A stretch of DNA of 64,000 bases from Methylobacter tundripaludum (GTDB taxonomy: Bacteria > Pseudomonadota > Gammaproteobacteria > Methylococcales > Methylomonadaceae), in contig NZ_PTIY01000004.1 in the NCBI RefSeq assembly GCF_002934365.1, positions 1-64,000 of the forward strand, given 5' to 3'. The number at the start of each line of letters is the position of its first letter. The stretch's first letter is position 1. The notes under the pieces are model-generated. The model made no database searches. It was not told where the DNA came from and was given only the letters and a program-made list of their open reading frames with translations. The position numbers and the translations under genes were made by a program. Of the stretch, positions 26,267-37,198 are shown piece after piece.

Positions 26267-27757
26267 ATGCAGGAGCTGAAAGATTTATTAAATGGACTGA
26301 CCTCGCTTTCAGATCAGGGCGATATTTCGATTACCGGTTTGGCTTTGGATAGTCGGAATGTGCGTGGCGGCGATGTATTCGTTGCTTTAGCGGGCGCCAA
26401 ACAGCATGGCTTGGCGCATGTTGAACAGGCTGTTAATAATGGGGCCTGTGCGGTCATTTTTGATCCGGCCGGCAACGGTCATCAGCTGGCAGAGGCCTTA
26501 CGGTGCAATGCATCTGCTCTTGTGCCGATGATTGCAGTGGAAAACCTGGGCTTAAAGTTGGGCGAATTGGCTGCGCGTTTTTATGGAGACCCATCCCGGT
26601 TTATGACGGTTATCGGCATTACCGGTACTAACGGAAAAACCTCTTGCAGCCAGTTTTTGAGCCAAATGCTGGATGACTGCGGAATCATAGGGACGCTAGG
26701 CTGGGGCGAATGGGGCAAGCTTAACAAGACGCTGAATACCACGCCCGATGCCCTGGCAATCCAGAAAATACTGGCGGAATTACTAAAGGATAAAAAGCGA
26801 GTCGTGGCGATGGAAGTGTCCTCGCACGGTCTGGAGCAAGGCCGGGTCAACGGGGTAAGGTTCAAAGGCGCGGTATTTACCAATATCAGTCGAGATCATC
26901 TGGATTATCACGGCACCATGGAAGCTTATGTGCTGGCCAAGCTGGCGCTATTAAAAAAGCCGGGCTTAGTTTTTGCGGTGGTGAATCTGGATGATATGTA
27001 CAGCGGGCAGATTATCGCCGCCGTGCCTGAGTCGGTGCAGTTATGGCATTTTAGCGCCAACGGAAAAACAGCGGATTCAGGCGAGTGTGTCAATGCGGAA
27101 AACATACTGCATAAAACCGATGGCATCGAATTTGATCTGCGCTGGCGGGATCAGCTTCAGCGGGTCAAGGTGCCGCTTTACGGCGACTTTAATGTAGAGA
27201 ACGTTCTGGCCGTGTTGACCGTCATGCTGGCGATGGGTGTTTCGTTGCATGATGCGGCTGAAAAACTTGCCGGTATAAAGCCGGTTGATGGCCGGATGGA
27301 GCGTTTCGGTGCAGAGACTGATCCATTGATTTTTGTCGATTATGCTCATACTCCCGACGCATTGGACAAGGTTTTATCCAGTTTGCGCAAGCATTGCAAA
27401 CAGGATTTATGGGTGGTTTTCGGTTGCGGCGGAAACAGGGATGCAGGTAAACGGCCGCAAATGGGAAAAATTGCTGAACAATGGGCGGATCATGTGGTGA
27501 TTACCGATGACAACCCGCGTTACGAAAACGGGCTGGATATAGTTAACGCTATTCTGGCCGGTTGCAGTACGGCTAAGGCTGAAGTTATTCAAAACAGAGA
27601 ACAGGCGATACAAAAAGTGGTGGCGAGTGCGGCTAAAAATGATTGCATCGTGATTGCGGGCAAAGGCCACGAGCAATATCAGGAAAGCAACGGCGTGTGC
27701 GTACCTTTCAGCGACAGGCAAGTCGTGATCGAGGCATTGAACAGGCGAAACAGATGA
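26267..27757 (+). CDS. murE: UDP-MurNAc-tripeptide synthetase MurE
   Basis: Adds meso-diaminopimelate to UDP-MurNAc-L-Ala-D-Glu. The 496-residue Mur ligase has the N-terminal UDP-binding domain (ITGLALDSRNVRGGDVFVAL), the ATP loop VIGITGTNGKTSCSQF, the central NISRDHLDYHGTM, and DDNPRYENG, the DNPR motif that marks meso-DAP specificity. The SD AGGAGGGCGG is strong. murF starts inside its stop (ATGA at 27754-27757). Confidence 0.96.
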   Translation: MQELKDLLNGLTSLSDQGDISITGLALDSRNVRGGDVFVALAGAKQHGLAHVEQAVNNGACAVIFDPAGNGHQLAEALRCNASALVPMIAVENLGLKLGELAARFYGDPSRFMTVIGITGTNGKTSCSQFLSQMLDDCGIIGTLGWGEWGKLNKTLNTTPDALAIQKILAELLKDKKRVVAMEVSSHGLEQGRVNGVRFKGAVFTNISRDHLDYHGTMEAYVLAKLALLKKPGLVFAVVNLDDMYSGQIIAAVPESVQLWHFSANGKTADSGECVNAENILHKTDGIEFDLRWRDQLQRVKVPLYGDFNVENVLAVLTVMLAMGVSLHDAAEKLAGIKPVDGRMERFGAETDPLIFVDYAHTPDALDKVLSSLRKHCKQDLWVVFGCGGNRDAGKRPQMGKIAEQWADHVVITDDNPRYENGLDIVNAILAGCSTAKAEVIQNREQAIQKVVASAAKNDCIVIAGKGHEQYQESNGVCVPFSDRQVVIEALNRRNR

Positions 27758-29166
27758 ATATGATGCTGAGTGAGATTGCGGCCTGCGTACAGGGCAAGTT
27801 GGTCGGGGAAGATGTTGTGATCTCCTCGGTCAGTATCGATACAAGAGCGATAAAGCCGGGACAGCTTTATGTGGCGATTAAAGGCCATAACTTCGACGGC
27901 AATGAGTTTGTAGCGCAGGCCGAACAAGCCGGAGCCGTGGCAGCGATCGTGCATCAGGGCGTTGCGGCGACCGCCAGGGAGGGTGGAAGTGTCGCAATCA
28001 GTACGGAACTGATGCGGCCGACGGTGCCGCACATCGTTGTTGATGATACCAGGCTGGCCTTGGCCGAATTGGCCGGAGCCTGGCGGAAAAAAGCGGCAGT
28101 GTCCGTCGTCGGTATTACCGGCAGTAACGGCAAAACCACCGTCAAGGAAATGGTGGCTGCAATATTAAGTGTCAATGGGAAGACGCTGTTTACCCAAGGC
28201 AATCTGAATAATGACATCGGCGTGCCTTTAACCTTGTTGCGTTTGGACGAACAACACCGGTATGCGGTTGTCGAGATGGGGGCAAACCATCCGGGCGAAA
28301 TCGAATATACCAGTCAATATGCACAGGCCGACGTTGCGATCATTACCAATGTGGGGGCCGCGCATATAGAGGGTTTCGGCAGTGTTGACGGTGTTGCTAA
28401 AGCGAAAGGAGAAATAATTCAGACGCTTAAGCAGGACGGTGTTGCGGTTCTTAACCGCGATGACGCCTACTTCGATTATTGGCAATCAGTGGCCGGAACA
28501 AGAAAAGTTGTGTCGTTTGGTCTGGATGACCGGGCCGGTGTGACGGCGCATTCGGTTAAAACGGAAATTGTTGATCATGCGTTTGCTACGACTTTTGAAT
28601 TAGTGAGCGCAGCCGGGGCGTTGACGGTAAAACTAAAGCTGGCGGGTCGGCATAATGTCGTCAACGCATTGGCGGCAACCGCGGCTTGTCTGGCGCTGGG
28701 TATCGACCTGCAACAAATTAAACAGGGGCTGGAAAGCGTAAAACCGGTAACCGGACGATTGCAGCCGCTGGTAAGCCGTTTAGGCAATATCGTCATCGAT
28801 GATACCTATAACGCCAATTCGGCATCACTGAAAGCGGGACTGGATGTGTTGGCTAACTGTGAAGGGAAGCACTGGCTGATTTTAGGCGCTTTTGGTGAAT
28901 TGGGACCCGAGAGTCAGAGAATACATGAACAAATAGGTGAGTTAATCAAATCAAGTGGTGTCGTGCGTCTCCTCGCTATAGGTTCTGATGCCCGGAATAC
29001 GGTGAATGTTTTTGGCAAAGGAGCCACTTTTTTTGATAGCCAAAACGATTTGATTGAAGCGTTAAAGCAAGAGCTCAAAGGGGATGAAGCGATTTTGGTC
29101 AAAGGGTCAAGGGCGCAACGCATGGAGAATGTAGTGGCCGCATTGGTTGAGAATTTCAGGATATAA
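27754..29166 (+). CDS. murF: UDP-MurNAc-tripeptide:D-Ala-D-Ala ligase MurF
   Basis: Completes the cytoplasmic pentapeptide precursor. About 470 residues from ATG 27754, which overlaps the murE stop; the frame is open further upstream, but that would run deep inside murE. Motifs: VSIDTRAIKPGQLYVAIKG, the P-loop VGITGSNGKTTVKEM, the central VEMGANHPGEI, and IDDTYNANSASLKAGL in the C-terminal domain. Confidence 0.95.
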   Translation: MNMMLSEIAACVQGKLVGEDVVISSVSIDTRAIKPGQLYVAIKGHNFDGNEFVAQAEQAGAVAAIVHQGVAATAREGGSVAISTELMRPTVPHIVVDDTRLALAELAGAWRKKAAVSVVGITGSNGKTTVKEMVAAILSVNGKTLFTQGNLNNDIGVPLTLLRLDEQHRYAVVEMGANHPGEIEYTSQYAQADVAIITNVGAAHIEGFGSVDGVAKAKGEIIQTLKQDGVAVLNRDDAYFDYWQSVAGTRKVVSFGLDDRAGVTAHSVKTEIVDHAFATTFELVSAAGALTVKLKLAGRHNVVNALAATAACLALGIDLQQIKQGLESVKPVTGRLQPLVSRLGNIVIDDTYNANSASLKAGLDVLANCEGKHWLILGAFGELGPESQRIHEQIGELIKSSGVVRLLAIGSDARNTVNVFGKGATFFDSQNDLIEALKQELKGDEAILVKGSRAQRMENVVAALVENFRI

Positions 29167-29169
29167 ATA

Positions 29170-30252
29170 ATGTTACTTTATTTTGCAGATTATTTAATGA
29201 CCTTTGACGGCGGTTTCAGGGTATTTCATTACCTGACCTTTCGTGCGATTCTTGGCGCCTTAACCTCGCTGACCATTTCTTTCATTATCGGGCCGGTCAT
29301 GATCAGGAAGTTAAGCCGCAACAAGATCGGCCAGAGTATCCGCGAGTTGGGTCCGCAATCCCATTATGAGAAAAAAGGCACGCCCACGATGGGAGGAACC
29401 CTGATACTGGTCGCCATTGCGTTCAGCACGCTGTTGTGGGCGGATCTGAGCAACCGCTATATCTGGGTTATTTTACTGGTGACCTTGGGTTACGGTGTGA
29501 TCGGTTTTATCGACGATTATAGAAAAGTCGTCAAAGGCAACAGCGACGGTTTGTCGGCTAAAGCCAAATATTCATGGCAATCGGTCATCGGTTTAATGGC
29601 GGCTGTTTTTCTATACAAAAGCGCAATTCTGCCGGCAGAAACCCAATTGATAGTCCCGTTCTTTAAAGACGTCATGCTGGATATGGGCTGGCTTTATATA
29701 GTGCTGACCTACTTTGTGATTGTCGGAACCAGCAATGCAGTCAATTTGACCGATGGCTTGGACGGGCTGGCGATCATGCCGACCGTGATGGTCGCGACCG
29801 GTTTGGGTATTTTTGCCTATTTATCCGGCCATGTGACTTTCTCGCAATATCTGGCGATTCCTTATTTGCCGAATGCCGGGGAATTGATCGTATTTTGCGC
29901 CGCTTTGGTCGGAGCCGGTTTGGGCTTTTTATGGTTTAACGCCTATCCCGCGATGGTGTTCATGGGCGATGTCGGCGCACTGGCGCTGGGCGGGGCTTTA
30001 GGCGTTTTGGCGGTGCTGGTCAGGCAGGAAATCGTGTTGATGATTATGGGCGGTGTTTTTGTCATGGAAACCGTATCGGTCATTATTCAGGTAGCCTCGT
30101 TCAAAATGACCGGCAAACGCGTTTTCCGCATGGCGCCGATACATCATCATTTCGAATTGAAAGGCTGGCCGGAGCCTCGCGTTATCGTGCGATTCTGGAT
30201 TATTACCGTGATCCTGGTGCTGATTGGCTTGGCGACCTTGAAACTGAGATAA
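29170..30252 (+). CDS. mraY: Phospho-MurNAc-pentapeptide transferase MraY
   Basis: Polytopic inner-membrane enzyme that transfers phospho-MurNAc-pentapeptide to undecaprenyl phosphate, giving lipid I. The 360-residue protein has about ten transmembrane helices and the family motifs [36 protein letters not shown] (Asp cluster) and [12 protein letters not shown]. It begins three bases after the murF stop. Confidence 0.96.
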   Translation: MLLYFADYLMTFDGGFRVFHYLTFRAILGALTSLTISFIIGPVMIRKLSRNKIGQSIRELGPQSHYEKKGTPTMGGTLILVAIAFSTLLWADLSNRYIWVILLVTLGYGVIGFIDDYRKVVKGNSDGLSAKAKYSWQSVIGLMAAVFLYKSAILPAETQLIVPFFKDVMLDMGWLYIVLTYFVIVGTSNAVNLTDGLDGLAIMPTVMVATGLGIFAYLSGHVTFSQYLAIPYLPNAGELIVFCAALVGAGLGFLWFNAYPAMVFMGDVGALALGGALGVLAVLVRQEIVLMIMGGVFVMETVSVIIQVASFKMTGKRVFRMAPIHHHFELKGWPEPRVIVRFWIITVILVLIGLATLKLR

Positions 30253-30255
30253 GAA

Positions 30256-31671
30256 ATGGATAATGCAGCGATTACAGCATTGTTGAAAAAGAATTTCGCC
30301 TTGGACCCGCAAACGTCCAAGGTTTTGGTCGTGGGGCTTGGCAACACGGGGATCTCGGTTGCGCATTATTTGCAAGGCTTGGATTTTAAATTCGCCATTA
30401 TCGACAGTCGCGCCAAGCCGCCGATGATGGAGGAGTTTTTTCAACAAATGCCCGATACCCCGGTGTTTACCGGAGGTTTTGACGAGGCCGCGTTTAAGGT
30501 CGCGACGCATTTGGTAGTCAGTCCCGGCGTATCGTTGAATGAACAGGCGATCATCAAAGCCATAGCGAATGGCTCGAAAATAGTCAGCGATATAGACCTG
30601 TTTGCCTGTTCTGTCGATGTGCCGATCGTTGCAATCAGCGGTTCCAACGGTAAAAGCACGGTGACCACCATGTTGGGCGAAATGGCGAAAGCGGCCGGAT
30701 TACGAGTTGGCGTAGGCGGAAATCTTGGAACCCCGGCTTTGGATTTACTGGCGTTAGACGCGCAACTGTATGTGCTGGAACTATCCAGTTTTCAACTGGA
30801 GCGAACTTCAGCCTTGAATGCGGCGGCAGCGACGGTGCTCAATGTCAGCGCCGATCATCTGGACAGACATGCCGATTTAGCCGAATACGCACGGGAAAAA
30901 CAAAGAATTTTCAGGGGCGACGGCGCCATGATCCTCAACGCCGATGATCCGGTGGTTTCTGCCATGAGAGATGATGGTAGAAAGGCATTGACCTTCTCGA
31001 TTAATAAGAAAGCGGATTTCCATCTTGCCTATCAGGGCGACACGGAATATCTGATGCACAATGAATCGTGCCTGATGCCGCTGGCCCAATTACCGCTTGA
31101 AGGCCGACATAACGCGGCTAACGCACTGGCCGCATTAGCCTTGGGCGTGGCCGTGGGCTTGGATGAGCAGGTCATGTGCGAGGCCTTGCGAAAATTTAAA
31201 GGGCTCAGCCACAGGATGCAGCGTGTCGCCGAAATACGCGGCGTTACTTGGGTTAATGATTCGAAAGCGACCAACATCGGCGCTTGTGTCGCCGCTTTGC
31301 AGGGTTATGCCCGTAAGGTGATTCTGATTGCCGGCGGCGACGCTAAAGGCGCCGACATGAACGAATTGGCGCCGGCTATCAAAGAAAAAGCCAAAAGCGT
31401 GGTGTTGATGGGTAAGGATGCGGCCCTGATCAAGCAGGCGCTGAACGATTGCGTCCCGGTTTACTCGGCCGACAATATGGCGCAAGCCGTGCAGATTGCC
31501 GCAGGTCTTGCCGATGCAGGCGACAGCGTCTTGCTGTCGCCTGCGTGCGCCAGTCTCGATCAATATAAAAATTATCAGGATAGGGGAGAAAAATTTACCA
31601 AAGCGGTATTGGCGTTGGTGGATCGCTCGGGCGACCTTGTGACTTTTCCATCTTCGATGGCGGCCATATGA
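30256..31671 (+). CDS. murD: UDP-MurNAc-L-Ala:D-Glu ligase MurD
   Basis: Adds D-glutamate to UDP-MurNAc-L-Ala. The 471-residue Mur ligase shows the N-terminal Rossmann segment VLVVGLGNTGISVAHYL, the P-loop AISGSNGKSTVTTM, NVSADHLDRH in the centre, NDSKATNIGA and the C-terminal LLSPACASLDQYKNYQDRG. It is followed by a 55-base gap containing a CATCCCTGG-type repeat before ftsW. Confidence 0.96.
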   Translation: MDNAAITALLKKNFALDPQTSKVLVVGLGNTGISVAHYLQGLDFKFAIIDSRAKPPMMEEFFQQMPDTPVFTGGFDEAAFKVATHLVVSPGVSLNEQAIIKAIANGSKIVSDIDLFACSVDVPIVAISGSNGKSTVTTMLGEMAKAAGLRVGVGGNLGTPALDLLALDAQLYVLELSSFQLERTSALNAAAATVLNVSADHLDRHADLAEYAREKQRIFRGDGAMILNADDPVVSAMRDDGRKALTFSINKKADFHLAYQGDTEYLMHNESCLMPLAQLPLEGRHNAANALAALALGVAVGLDEQVMCEALRKFKGLSHRMQRVAEIRGVTWVNDSKATNIGACVAALQGYARKVILIAGGDAKGADMNELAPAIKEKAKSVVLMGKDAALIKQALNDCVPVYSADNMAQAVQIAAGLADAGDSVLLSPACASLDQYKNYQDRGEKFTKAVLALVDRSGDLVTFPSSMAAI

Positions 31672-31680
31672 GCGAGCGGC

Positions 31681-31724
31681 GGCGGCTTCCTGAGAATGGC
31701 GCTTCCTCCATCCCTGGAGGTCGT
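31681..31724 (+). repeat. CATCCCTGG-family repeat supplying the ftsW SD
   Basis: The murD-ftsW gap reads GGCGGCTTCCTGAGAATGGC then GCTTCCTCCATCCCTGGAGG and TCGTC, matching the repeat unit in the 49396-49500 insertion (GGCTCCCT..., CCATCCCTGG, GGTCG). CTCCA and TGGAG form a small hairpin. Its GGAGG (31716-31720) lies six bases before the ftsW ATG, so the repeat provides that ribosome-binding site. Confidence 0.65.
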
Positions 31725-31726
31725 CA

Positions 31727-32887
31727 ATGAAAGCGCTACGGGCGCGAGGGGGCCGATTTCATTTTGATCCGGTGCTGCTTTTCGTCAGCGCCGCTTTATT
31801 GTTGATCGGTTACGCGATGGTGGCGTCCGCGTCATTGCATCTGGGCATAAAAATGACCGGTGACGGTTCATATTATCCTGTCAGACAGTTAGTGCATATA
31901 GGGTTGGGCGTGGTTTTCGGTGGCGGCGTGGCGGCAGTTCCAATGCGGGTTTGGGAAGAGAATGGTCCCAAGCTGTTTTTAGCGGGATTGTTTTTGTTGG
32001 TCATTGTGCTGATTCCCGGCCTCGGCGTAAAGGTTAACGGTAGTGTACGTTGGCTGTCGCTAGGCGGAATGAGGATACAAGTATCGGAAGTGGTCAAGTT
32101 TTTTTCCGTCATTTATATGGCCGGGTATGTAACTCGCTACCAGGAGTCGGTGCAGAATGCGGCTTTTGGCTTGGTTAAACCGCTGGGGCTGTTTTCGGTG
32201 GCCAGCCTGCTGTTGTTGATGGAGCCGGATTTTGGTTCGGCCGTCGTTATTATCATGATAGCGATGGGCATCATGTTTTTGGCCGGAGCCAGATTATCGC
32301 AATTCATCGTGCTGTTGCTGGTAATTGGCGTACTGGCAATGATGCTGGTTTATTTTTCGCCTTACCGTCTGGTTCGGGTCACCAGTTTTATGGATCCTTG
32401 GGCTGACCCGTTGAAAACCGGGTTTCAATTAGTCCAGGCGCTTATTTCGTTCGGACGCGGTGAATGGTTCGGTGTGGGCTTGGGTAGCGGTGTGCAAAAA
32501 TTATTTTACTTGCCTGAAGCCCATACGGATTTTTTGTTCTCAGTGATAGCGGAAGAATTGGGATTGATGGGCGTGGTCACGGTGATCGGCTTGTTTTCGC
32601 TATTGGTCTGGCGCACTTTTGCAATAGCCGCGGCCGCCGAACAGGCAGGTCAACGGTTTTCCGCATTTATCGCCTATGGTTTGGGGATTTGGTTTGGTTT
32701 TCAGTCATTCGTCAACATGGGCGTCAATATGGGTATTTTGCCGACCAAGGGTTTGACCTTGCCGTTGATGAGTTATGGCGGCGGCAGCATGATGATCATG
32801 TGCTGTGCGGTTGCGTTGTTGTTTAGGGTGCAAAGCGAAGTCGCTGAAATAAATGCCGGTAAGCCAAAGAGAGGCCGACATGGATAA
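31727..32887 (+). CDS. ftsW: Septal peptidoglycan glycosyltransferase FtsW
   Basis: SEDS-family membrane glycosyltransferase working with FtsI at the septum. 386 residues with about ten transmembrane helices. Family landmarks include LLLIGYAMVASASLHLG, the long segment RWLSLGGMRIQVSEVVKF, the loop with LPEAHTDFLFSVIAEELG, and the end LPLMSYGGGSMMIMC. The SD GGAGG falls inside a dispersed repeat. Its last eight bases overlap murG. Confidence 0.95.
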   Translation: MKALRARGGRFHFDPVLLFVSAALLLIGYAMVASASLHLGIKMTGDGSYYPVRQLVHIGLGVVFGGGVAAVPMRVWEENGPKLFLAGLFLLVIVLIPGLGVKVNGSVRWLSLGGMRIQVSEVVKFFSVIYMAGYVTRYQESVQNAAFGLVKPLGLFSVASLLLLMEPDFGSAVVIIMIAMGIMFLAGARLSQFIVLLLVIGVLAMMLVYFSPYRLVRVTSFMDPWADPLKTGFQLVQALISFGRGEWFGVGLGSGVQKLFYLPEAHTDFLFSVIAEELGLMGVVTVIGLFSLLVWRTFAIAAAAEQAGQRFSAFIAYGLGIWFGFQSFVNMGVNMGILPTKGLTLPLMSYGGGSMMIMCCAVALLFRVQSEVAEINAGKPKRGRHG

Positions 32888-33932
32888 GCGCATTGTTATT
32901 ATGGCCGGAGGAACCGGCGGGCATGTGTTTCCTGCTCTGGCTGTGGCTCATCAGCTGATTGAAAAAGGCTGGCAAGTCAGTTGGTTGGGAACGCAAAAAG
33001 GCCTGGAAGGCCGGGTGATTCCAGAACAGGGGATAGAGATCGACTGGCTGTCGGTCGCCGGAGTACGGGGCAAGGGATGGTTGTCGAAAATAACGGCGGC
33101 ATTGTTGTTGGTGAAGGCCTGTATTCAGGCATTGAAAATATTGCGTAAGCGCAAACCGGATGTGGTGTTGGGCATGGGCGGTTTTGTGGCGGGCCCCGGC
33201 GGGCTGATGGCGAAAGTATTAGGCATACCCCTGATTATCCATGAGCAGAACCGGGTGCCCGGCACCACTAACCGATTGCTGGCGCGCTTGGCCAATCAGG
33301 TATTGGAAGCATTTCCGGGCAGCTTTAATAAAAAGATAAAAGCAAAATTTACCGGAAATCCGTTAAGAAAACAGTTTAAAGAATGTGTAGAGCGCAGAGC
33401 AGCGCATCAAGGCATTAACATATTGGTCGTCGGCGGCAGCCAGGGAGCCCAGATATTAAACCAGGTTGTGCCGGGCGCAGTTGCAGGCTTGGATTTCAAT
33501 GTGCAGGTAAGGCATCAAACCGGTACGGCGATGCAGGAGCTGGTCGAGAGCCGGTATAAAGAATTAGGCGTGAACGCGGAAGTGAATGCTTTTATTGAAG
33601 ATATGGTGTCGGCCTATCACTGGGCGGATCTGGTGATTTGCAGATCCGGCGCAATGACCGTCAGCGAAGTCGCGGCAGCAGGCGTTCCAGCTATTTTTAT
33701 ACCGTTGCCGAACGCGATTGACGATCATCAAACAGCCAATGCCCGGTATCTGACCGATGCCGGTGCAGGACTGTTATTGCTGCAAAAAGACTTGAATGAA
33801 ACAACGCTGGCAGAACATATCACAAAGGTAGCTAAGCAATTGGATGTAATGAGTAAAACGGTAAAAGAATACGCACGCTTGGATGCGACGGAAATTGTTG
33901 CAGGTGTTTGCATGGCCGAGGCGGGGTTATGA
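32880..33932 (+). CDS. murG: UDP-GlcNAc:lipid I transferase MurG
   Basis: GT28-family enzyme at the inner face of the membrane that converts lipid I to lipid II. About 350 residues from ATG 32880 ([20 protein letters not shown]), which overlaps the ftsW stop. Motifs: the glycine-rich [39 protein letters not shown] and the acceptor-side [16 protein letters not shown]. murC begins inside its stop codon. Confidence 0.96.
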   Translation: MDKRIVIMAGGTGGHVFPALAVAHQLIEKGWQVSWLGTQKGLEGRVIPEQGIEIDWLSVAGVRGKGWLSKITAALLLVKACIQALKILRKRKPDVVLGMGGFVAGPGGLMAKVLGIPLIIHEQNRVPGTTNRLLARLANQVLEAFPGSFNKKIKAKFTGNPLRKQFKECVERRAAHQGINILVVGGSQGAQILNQVVPGAVAGLDFNVQVRHQTGTAMQELVESRYKELGVNAEVNAFIEDMVSAYHWADLVICRSGAMTVSEVAAAGVPAIFIPLPNAIDDHQTANARYLTDAGAGLLLLQKDLNETTLAEHITKVAKQLDVMSKTVKEYARLDATEIVAGVCMAEAGL

Positions 33933-35389
33933 ACGTTCCCAATAGTCAGATGCAGGCTCGCGCCTTGGGCGGTGTCAATCGGATACATTTTGTCGGCATA
34001 GGCGGAACCGGTATGAGCGGTATTGCCGAGGTGTTATCGAACCTTGGTTATCAAGTCTCAGGTTCGGACATTAAGGAAAGCGCGGTCACAGAAAGACTGG
34101 CCGGCCTGGGCGTGACCATCAATATCGGGCATAAGCGGGAAAATATAGCCAAGGTCGATGTGGTGGTGGCTTCCAGCGCGATCGACCGCAGTAATGAAGA
34201 AATTGACGAGGCCTATATTCAAAGGATACCGGTCATTCCGCGCGCGGAGATGCTGGCTGAATTGATGCGCTTCAGGTTTGGTATCGCCGTTGCCGGAACC
34301 CACGGCAAGACCACAACGACCAGCTTGACCGCAAGTATTCTCGCAGAGGGCGGGCTCGATCCTACTTTTGTGATTGGCGGACGCTTAAACAGCGCAGGCA
34401 GCAATGCCAAATTGGGCCTAGGCCATTATCTGGTCGCCGAAGCCGATGAAAGCGACGCGTCGTTTTTATATTTGCAGCCGATGATGGCGATAGTGACCAA
34501 TATCGACCAGGATCACATGGCGACCTATGAAGGCAGCTATCAGCGCTTAAAAGACACGTTTAAAGAGTTTTTGCATCATCTGCCTTTTTACGGACTGGCG
34601 GTGATGTGCCTGGATGATGAAGGCGTCAGGGCGATCCTGCCGGAAATATCGAAGCCGGTAACGACTTACGGCGTCCATGAAGATGCCGATGTCCGGGCGA
34701 TCAATATTAAACAGCAGGGTATGCACACCACGTTTGACGTGATTCGAAGAGGCGACCATCCGCCGTTACAGGTTACCTTGAATATGCCCGGCTGGCACAA
34801 CATGCTCAACGCGTTGGCGGCGATCAGCGTCGCAACCAAGCTGGCGGTCGATGATGAAGCCATCATCAGGAGTTTGGGGGCGTTTAAAGGCGTGGGCAGG
34901 CGGTTTCAAATCAACGGCGATTTGCCGATGGGCGAGGGCAAGCTGACACTGGTTGACGATTACGGGCATCATCCGCGCGAGATTGCAGCGACGCTTGAAG
35001 CCTTGCGCCAGGCTTGGCCGGATCGGCGGTCGATCGTTATTTTCCAGCCGCATCGATATACGCGAACCCGGGATTTATTTGAAGACTTCGTGCAAGTGCT
35101 GTCAACCGTTGACGTGTTGATCCTGATGGATGTTTATGCGGCGGGTGAAACGGCGATTCCGGGTGCGGACGGCCGGGCGTTAAGCCGGGCGATCCGCATA
35201 CGGGGACAGGTTGATCCGGTCTTTGTCGAAAACTGGGAAGAATTGCCGCAGATATTGGCGGGCATCGTCTTAGCCGGGGATGTGATATTGACGATGGGCG
35301 CGGGCAATGTCGGTCAGATCGCCGCACAGTTGCCGCAGTTGCTGGTAGAGACGTTGCAGGGCAAGGCCTCTGCAAAGCATGACAATTAA
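33929..35389 (+). CDS. murC: UDP-MurNAc:L-alanine ligase MurC
   Basis: First amino-acid-adding Mur ligase, 486 residues from ATG 33929 (ATGA overlap with murG). Motifs: [20 protein letters not shown] at the N-terminus, the P-loop [39 protein letters not shown] and [16 protein letters not shown]. The frame is open seven codons further upstream, but the overlap start matches the cluster pattern. Confidence 0.96.
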   Translation: MNVPNSQMQARALGGVNRIHFVGIGGTGMSGIAEVLSNLGYQVSGSDIKESAVTERLAGLGVTINIGHKRENIAKVDVVVASSAIDRSNEEIDEAYIQRIPVIPRAEMLAELMRFRFGIAVAGTHGKTTTTSLTASILAEGGLDPTFVIGGRLNSAGSNAKLGLGHYLVAEADESDASFLYLQPMMAIVTNIDQDHMATYEGSYQRLKDTFKEFLHHLPFYGLAVMCLDDEGVRAILPEISKPVTTYGVHEDADVRAINIKQQGMHTTFDVIRRGDHPPLQVTLNMPGWHNMLNALAAISVATKLAVDDEAIIRSLGAFKGVGRRFQINGDLPMGEGKLTLVDDYGHHPREIAATLEALRQAWPDRRSIVIFQPHRYTRTRDLFEDFVQVLSTVDVLILMDVYAAGETAIPGADGRALSRAIRIRGQVDPVFVENWEELPQILAGIVLAGDVILTMGAGNVGQIAAQLPQLLVETLQGKASAKHDN

Positions 35390-36263
35390 AACGGGGGGCC
35401 GTTTGCTCAAGCATGAAAAACTGGCGAAGTACACCAGTTGGCGCGTTGGCGGCCCTGCGGATCGGCTGTATATACCGCAAGACCGGCAGGACCTGATCGA
35501 GTTTATAAAGACCCTGCCTGAATCCGAGCCGGTGTTCTGGATGGGGTTGGGCAGTAATTTACTGGTCAGGGATGGCGGCATACGTGGCACGGTGATTAAT
35601 ACCAAGGGACGGTTAAAAGAGATGAGTTTGACCGCTGACGGTTTGGTTTATGTTGAAGCGGGCGTCCCCTGCGCGCATGTGGCGCGTTTTTGCGGGGAAC
35701 GGGGTTTGATCGGAGCGGAGTTTTTAGCGGGCATACCCGGAACCATGGGCGGCGCTTTAAAAATGAATGCAGGCGCTTTCGGCGGCGAAACCTGGGCTAT
35801 CGTTAACAGTGTGGAGATGCTGAACAGGTCGGGGGAGATCAGTCATAGAAAGCCGCAGGATTTCAAGGTGAGTTACCGGTCTGTCAAGGGTTTTGAAAAC
35901 GAATGGTTTTTGGCCTGTTTGTTGACGTTGCAGCCAGGCGATACGGCCGCTAGCCAGCAGAAAATAAAAGGATTATTGGAAAAGCGGGGGGCGACGCAGC
36001 CGACCAATCAGCCCAGTTGCGGATCGGTCTTTAAAAATCCGGAAGGCGGTTATGCGGCGCGGTTGATCGAGCAAAGCGGTTTAAAAGGCTATGCGATTGG
36101 CGGGGCCTGCGTGTCGGAAAAACATGCGAATTTTATTGTCAATACCGGCAACGCAACGGCAGCGGACATCGAAGCCCTCATTCGTTATGTACAGGATAAA
36201 GTGGAACAGCAGCAGGGGGTAATCTTGCAGACTGAGGTTTGTATGGTAGGTGAAGCAATATGA
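35379..36263 (+). CDS. murB: UDP-N-acetylenolpyruvoylglucosamine reductase MurB
   Basis: FAD enzyme that reduces enolpyruvyl-UDP-GlcNAc to UDP-MurNAc. 294 residues. It shows the short type I-like N-terminus [23 protein letters not shown]-binding [16 protein letters not shown], the [20 protein letters not shown] loop and [20 protein letters not shown] with the catalytic Ser. It overlaps murC by 11 bases and ddl by four. Confidence 0.95.
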   Translation: MTIKTGGRLLKHEKLAKYTSWRVGGPADRLYIPQDRQDLIEFIKTLPESEPVFWMGLGSNLLVRDGGIRGTVINTKGRLKEMSLTADGLVYVEAGVPCAHVARFCGERGLIGAEFLAGIPGTMGGALKMNAGAFGGETWAIVNSVEMLNRSGEISHRKPQDFKVSYRSVKGFENEWFLACLLTLQPGDTAASQQKIKGLLEKRGATQPTNQPSCGSVFKNPEGGYAARLIEQSGLKGYAIGGACVSEKHANFIVNTGNATAADIEALIRYVQDKVEQQQGVILQTEVCMVGEAI

Positions 36264-37195
36264 AAACATTGGCGTTAAATAAGCCTGAGCAATTCGGCCG
36301 GGTCGCGGTAATGATGGGCGGGTCGGCGGCGGAAAGGGAGGTTTCGTTAAGAAGCGGGGCGGCCGTTTATGAGGCTTTAAAAAATAAAGGCGTGGATGCA
36401 ATTGCCATTGATGTGACGGGCAGTCCGATCGAAGCGTTGGCGGGGTTGAAGATCGACCGGGTCTTTAACATTATCCACGGACGCGGCGGCGAAGATGGCG
36501 TGTTGCAAGGGGTTCTGGAAGTGCTGGGGATTCCCTATACCGGTAGCGGCGTCATGGCGTCTGCTTTGAGCATGGATAAGCTGCGGACCAAGCTGTGCTG
36601 GCAGGGTTATGGGCTGGTCACGCCGCTTTGGTGTTTATTGGCGGATGAAACCGATATTGATAACTGCATTGAAAAGCTGGGTTTCCCGGTTATCGTCAAA
36701 CCGGCGCAGGAAGGTTCCAGCATCGGCATGAGCAAGGCAAACAATCGGGATGAATTGTCGGCGGCCTTAACCGTGGCGGCGAAATACCGTTGCGACGTTT
36801 ATGCGGAGGCCTGGGTTACCGGTAAGGAATATACCGTTGCGGTCTTGGATGGAGAGGCGTTGCCGGTTATCCGTCTGGAAACCCCCAATGTATTTTACGA
36901 TTACGAAGCCAAATACCAGGCGACGACGACGCAATACCATTGTCCTTGCGGTCTGAGCCAGGAACAGGAGCAGTTTATACGTGACTTGGCGGTAACGGCC
37001 TGTAAGGTGGTCGGTGTTAAAGGCTGGGGCAGGGTTGATGTATTTATCGATGATTTGGGCCAGTACCAGTTGATTGAGGTTAACACCGTCCCCGGCATGA
37101 CCGACCACAGCTTGGTGCCGATGGCGGCCAGACAGGCGGGCATGGACTTTGACGAATTGGTTTTGCGCATTCTGGAAACCAGTTGCGGGCAGTGA
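36260..37195 (+). CDS. ddl: D-alanine--D-alanine ligase
   Basis: ATP-grasp ligase making D-Ala-D-Ala for MurF. The 311-residue DdlB-type protein shows VAVMMGGSAAEREVSLRSG, NIIHGRGGEDGVLQGVLE, PVIVKPAQEGSSIGMSKA and the metal-site end LIEVNTVPGMTDHSLVPMAA. The start overlaps the murB stop (ATGA). About 65 bases separate it from ftsQ; that gap contains a 21-codon ORF. Confidence 0.95.
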   Translation: MKTLALNKPEQFGRVAVMMGGSAAEREVSLRSGAAVYEALKNKGVDAIAIDVTGSPIEALAGLKIDRVFNIIHGRGGEDGVLQGVLEVLGIPYTGSGVMASALSMDKLRTKLCWQGYGLVTPLWCLLADETDIDNCIEKLGFPVIVKPAQEGSSIGMSKANNRDELSAALTVAAKYRCDVYAEAWVTGKEYTVAVLDGEALPVIRLETPNVFYDYEAKYQATTTQYHCPCGLSQEQEQFIRDLAVTACKVVGVKGWGRVDVFIDDLGQYQLIEVNTVPGMTDHSLVPMAARQAGMDFDELVLRILETSCGQ

Positions 37196-37198
37196 GTT

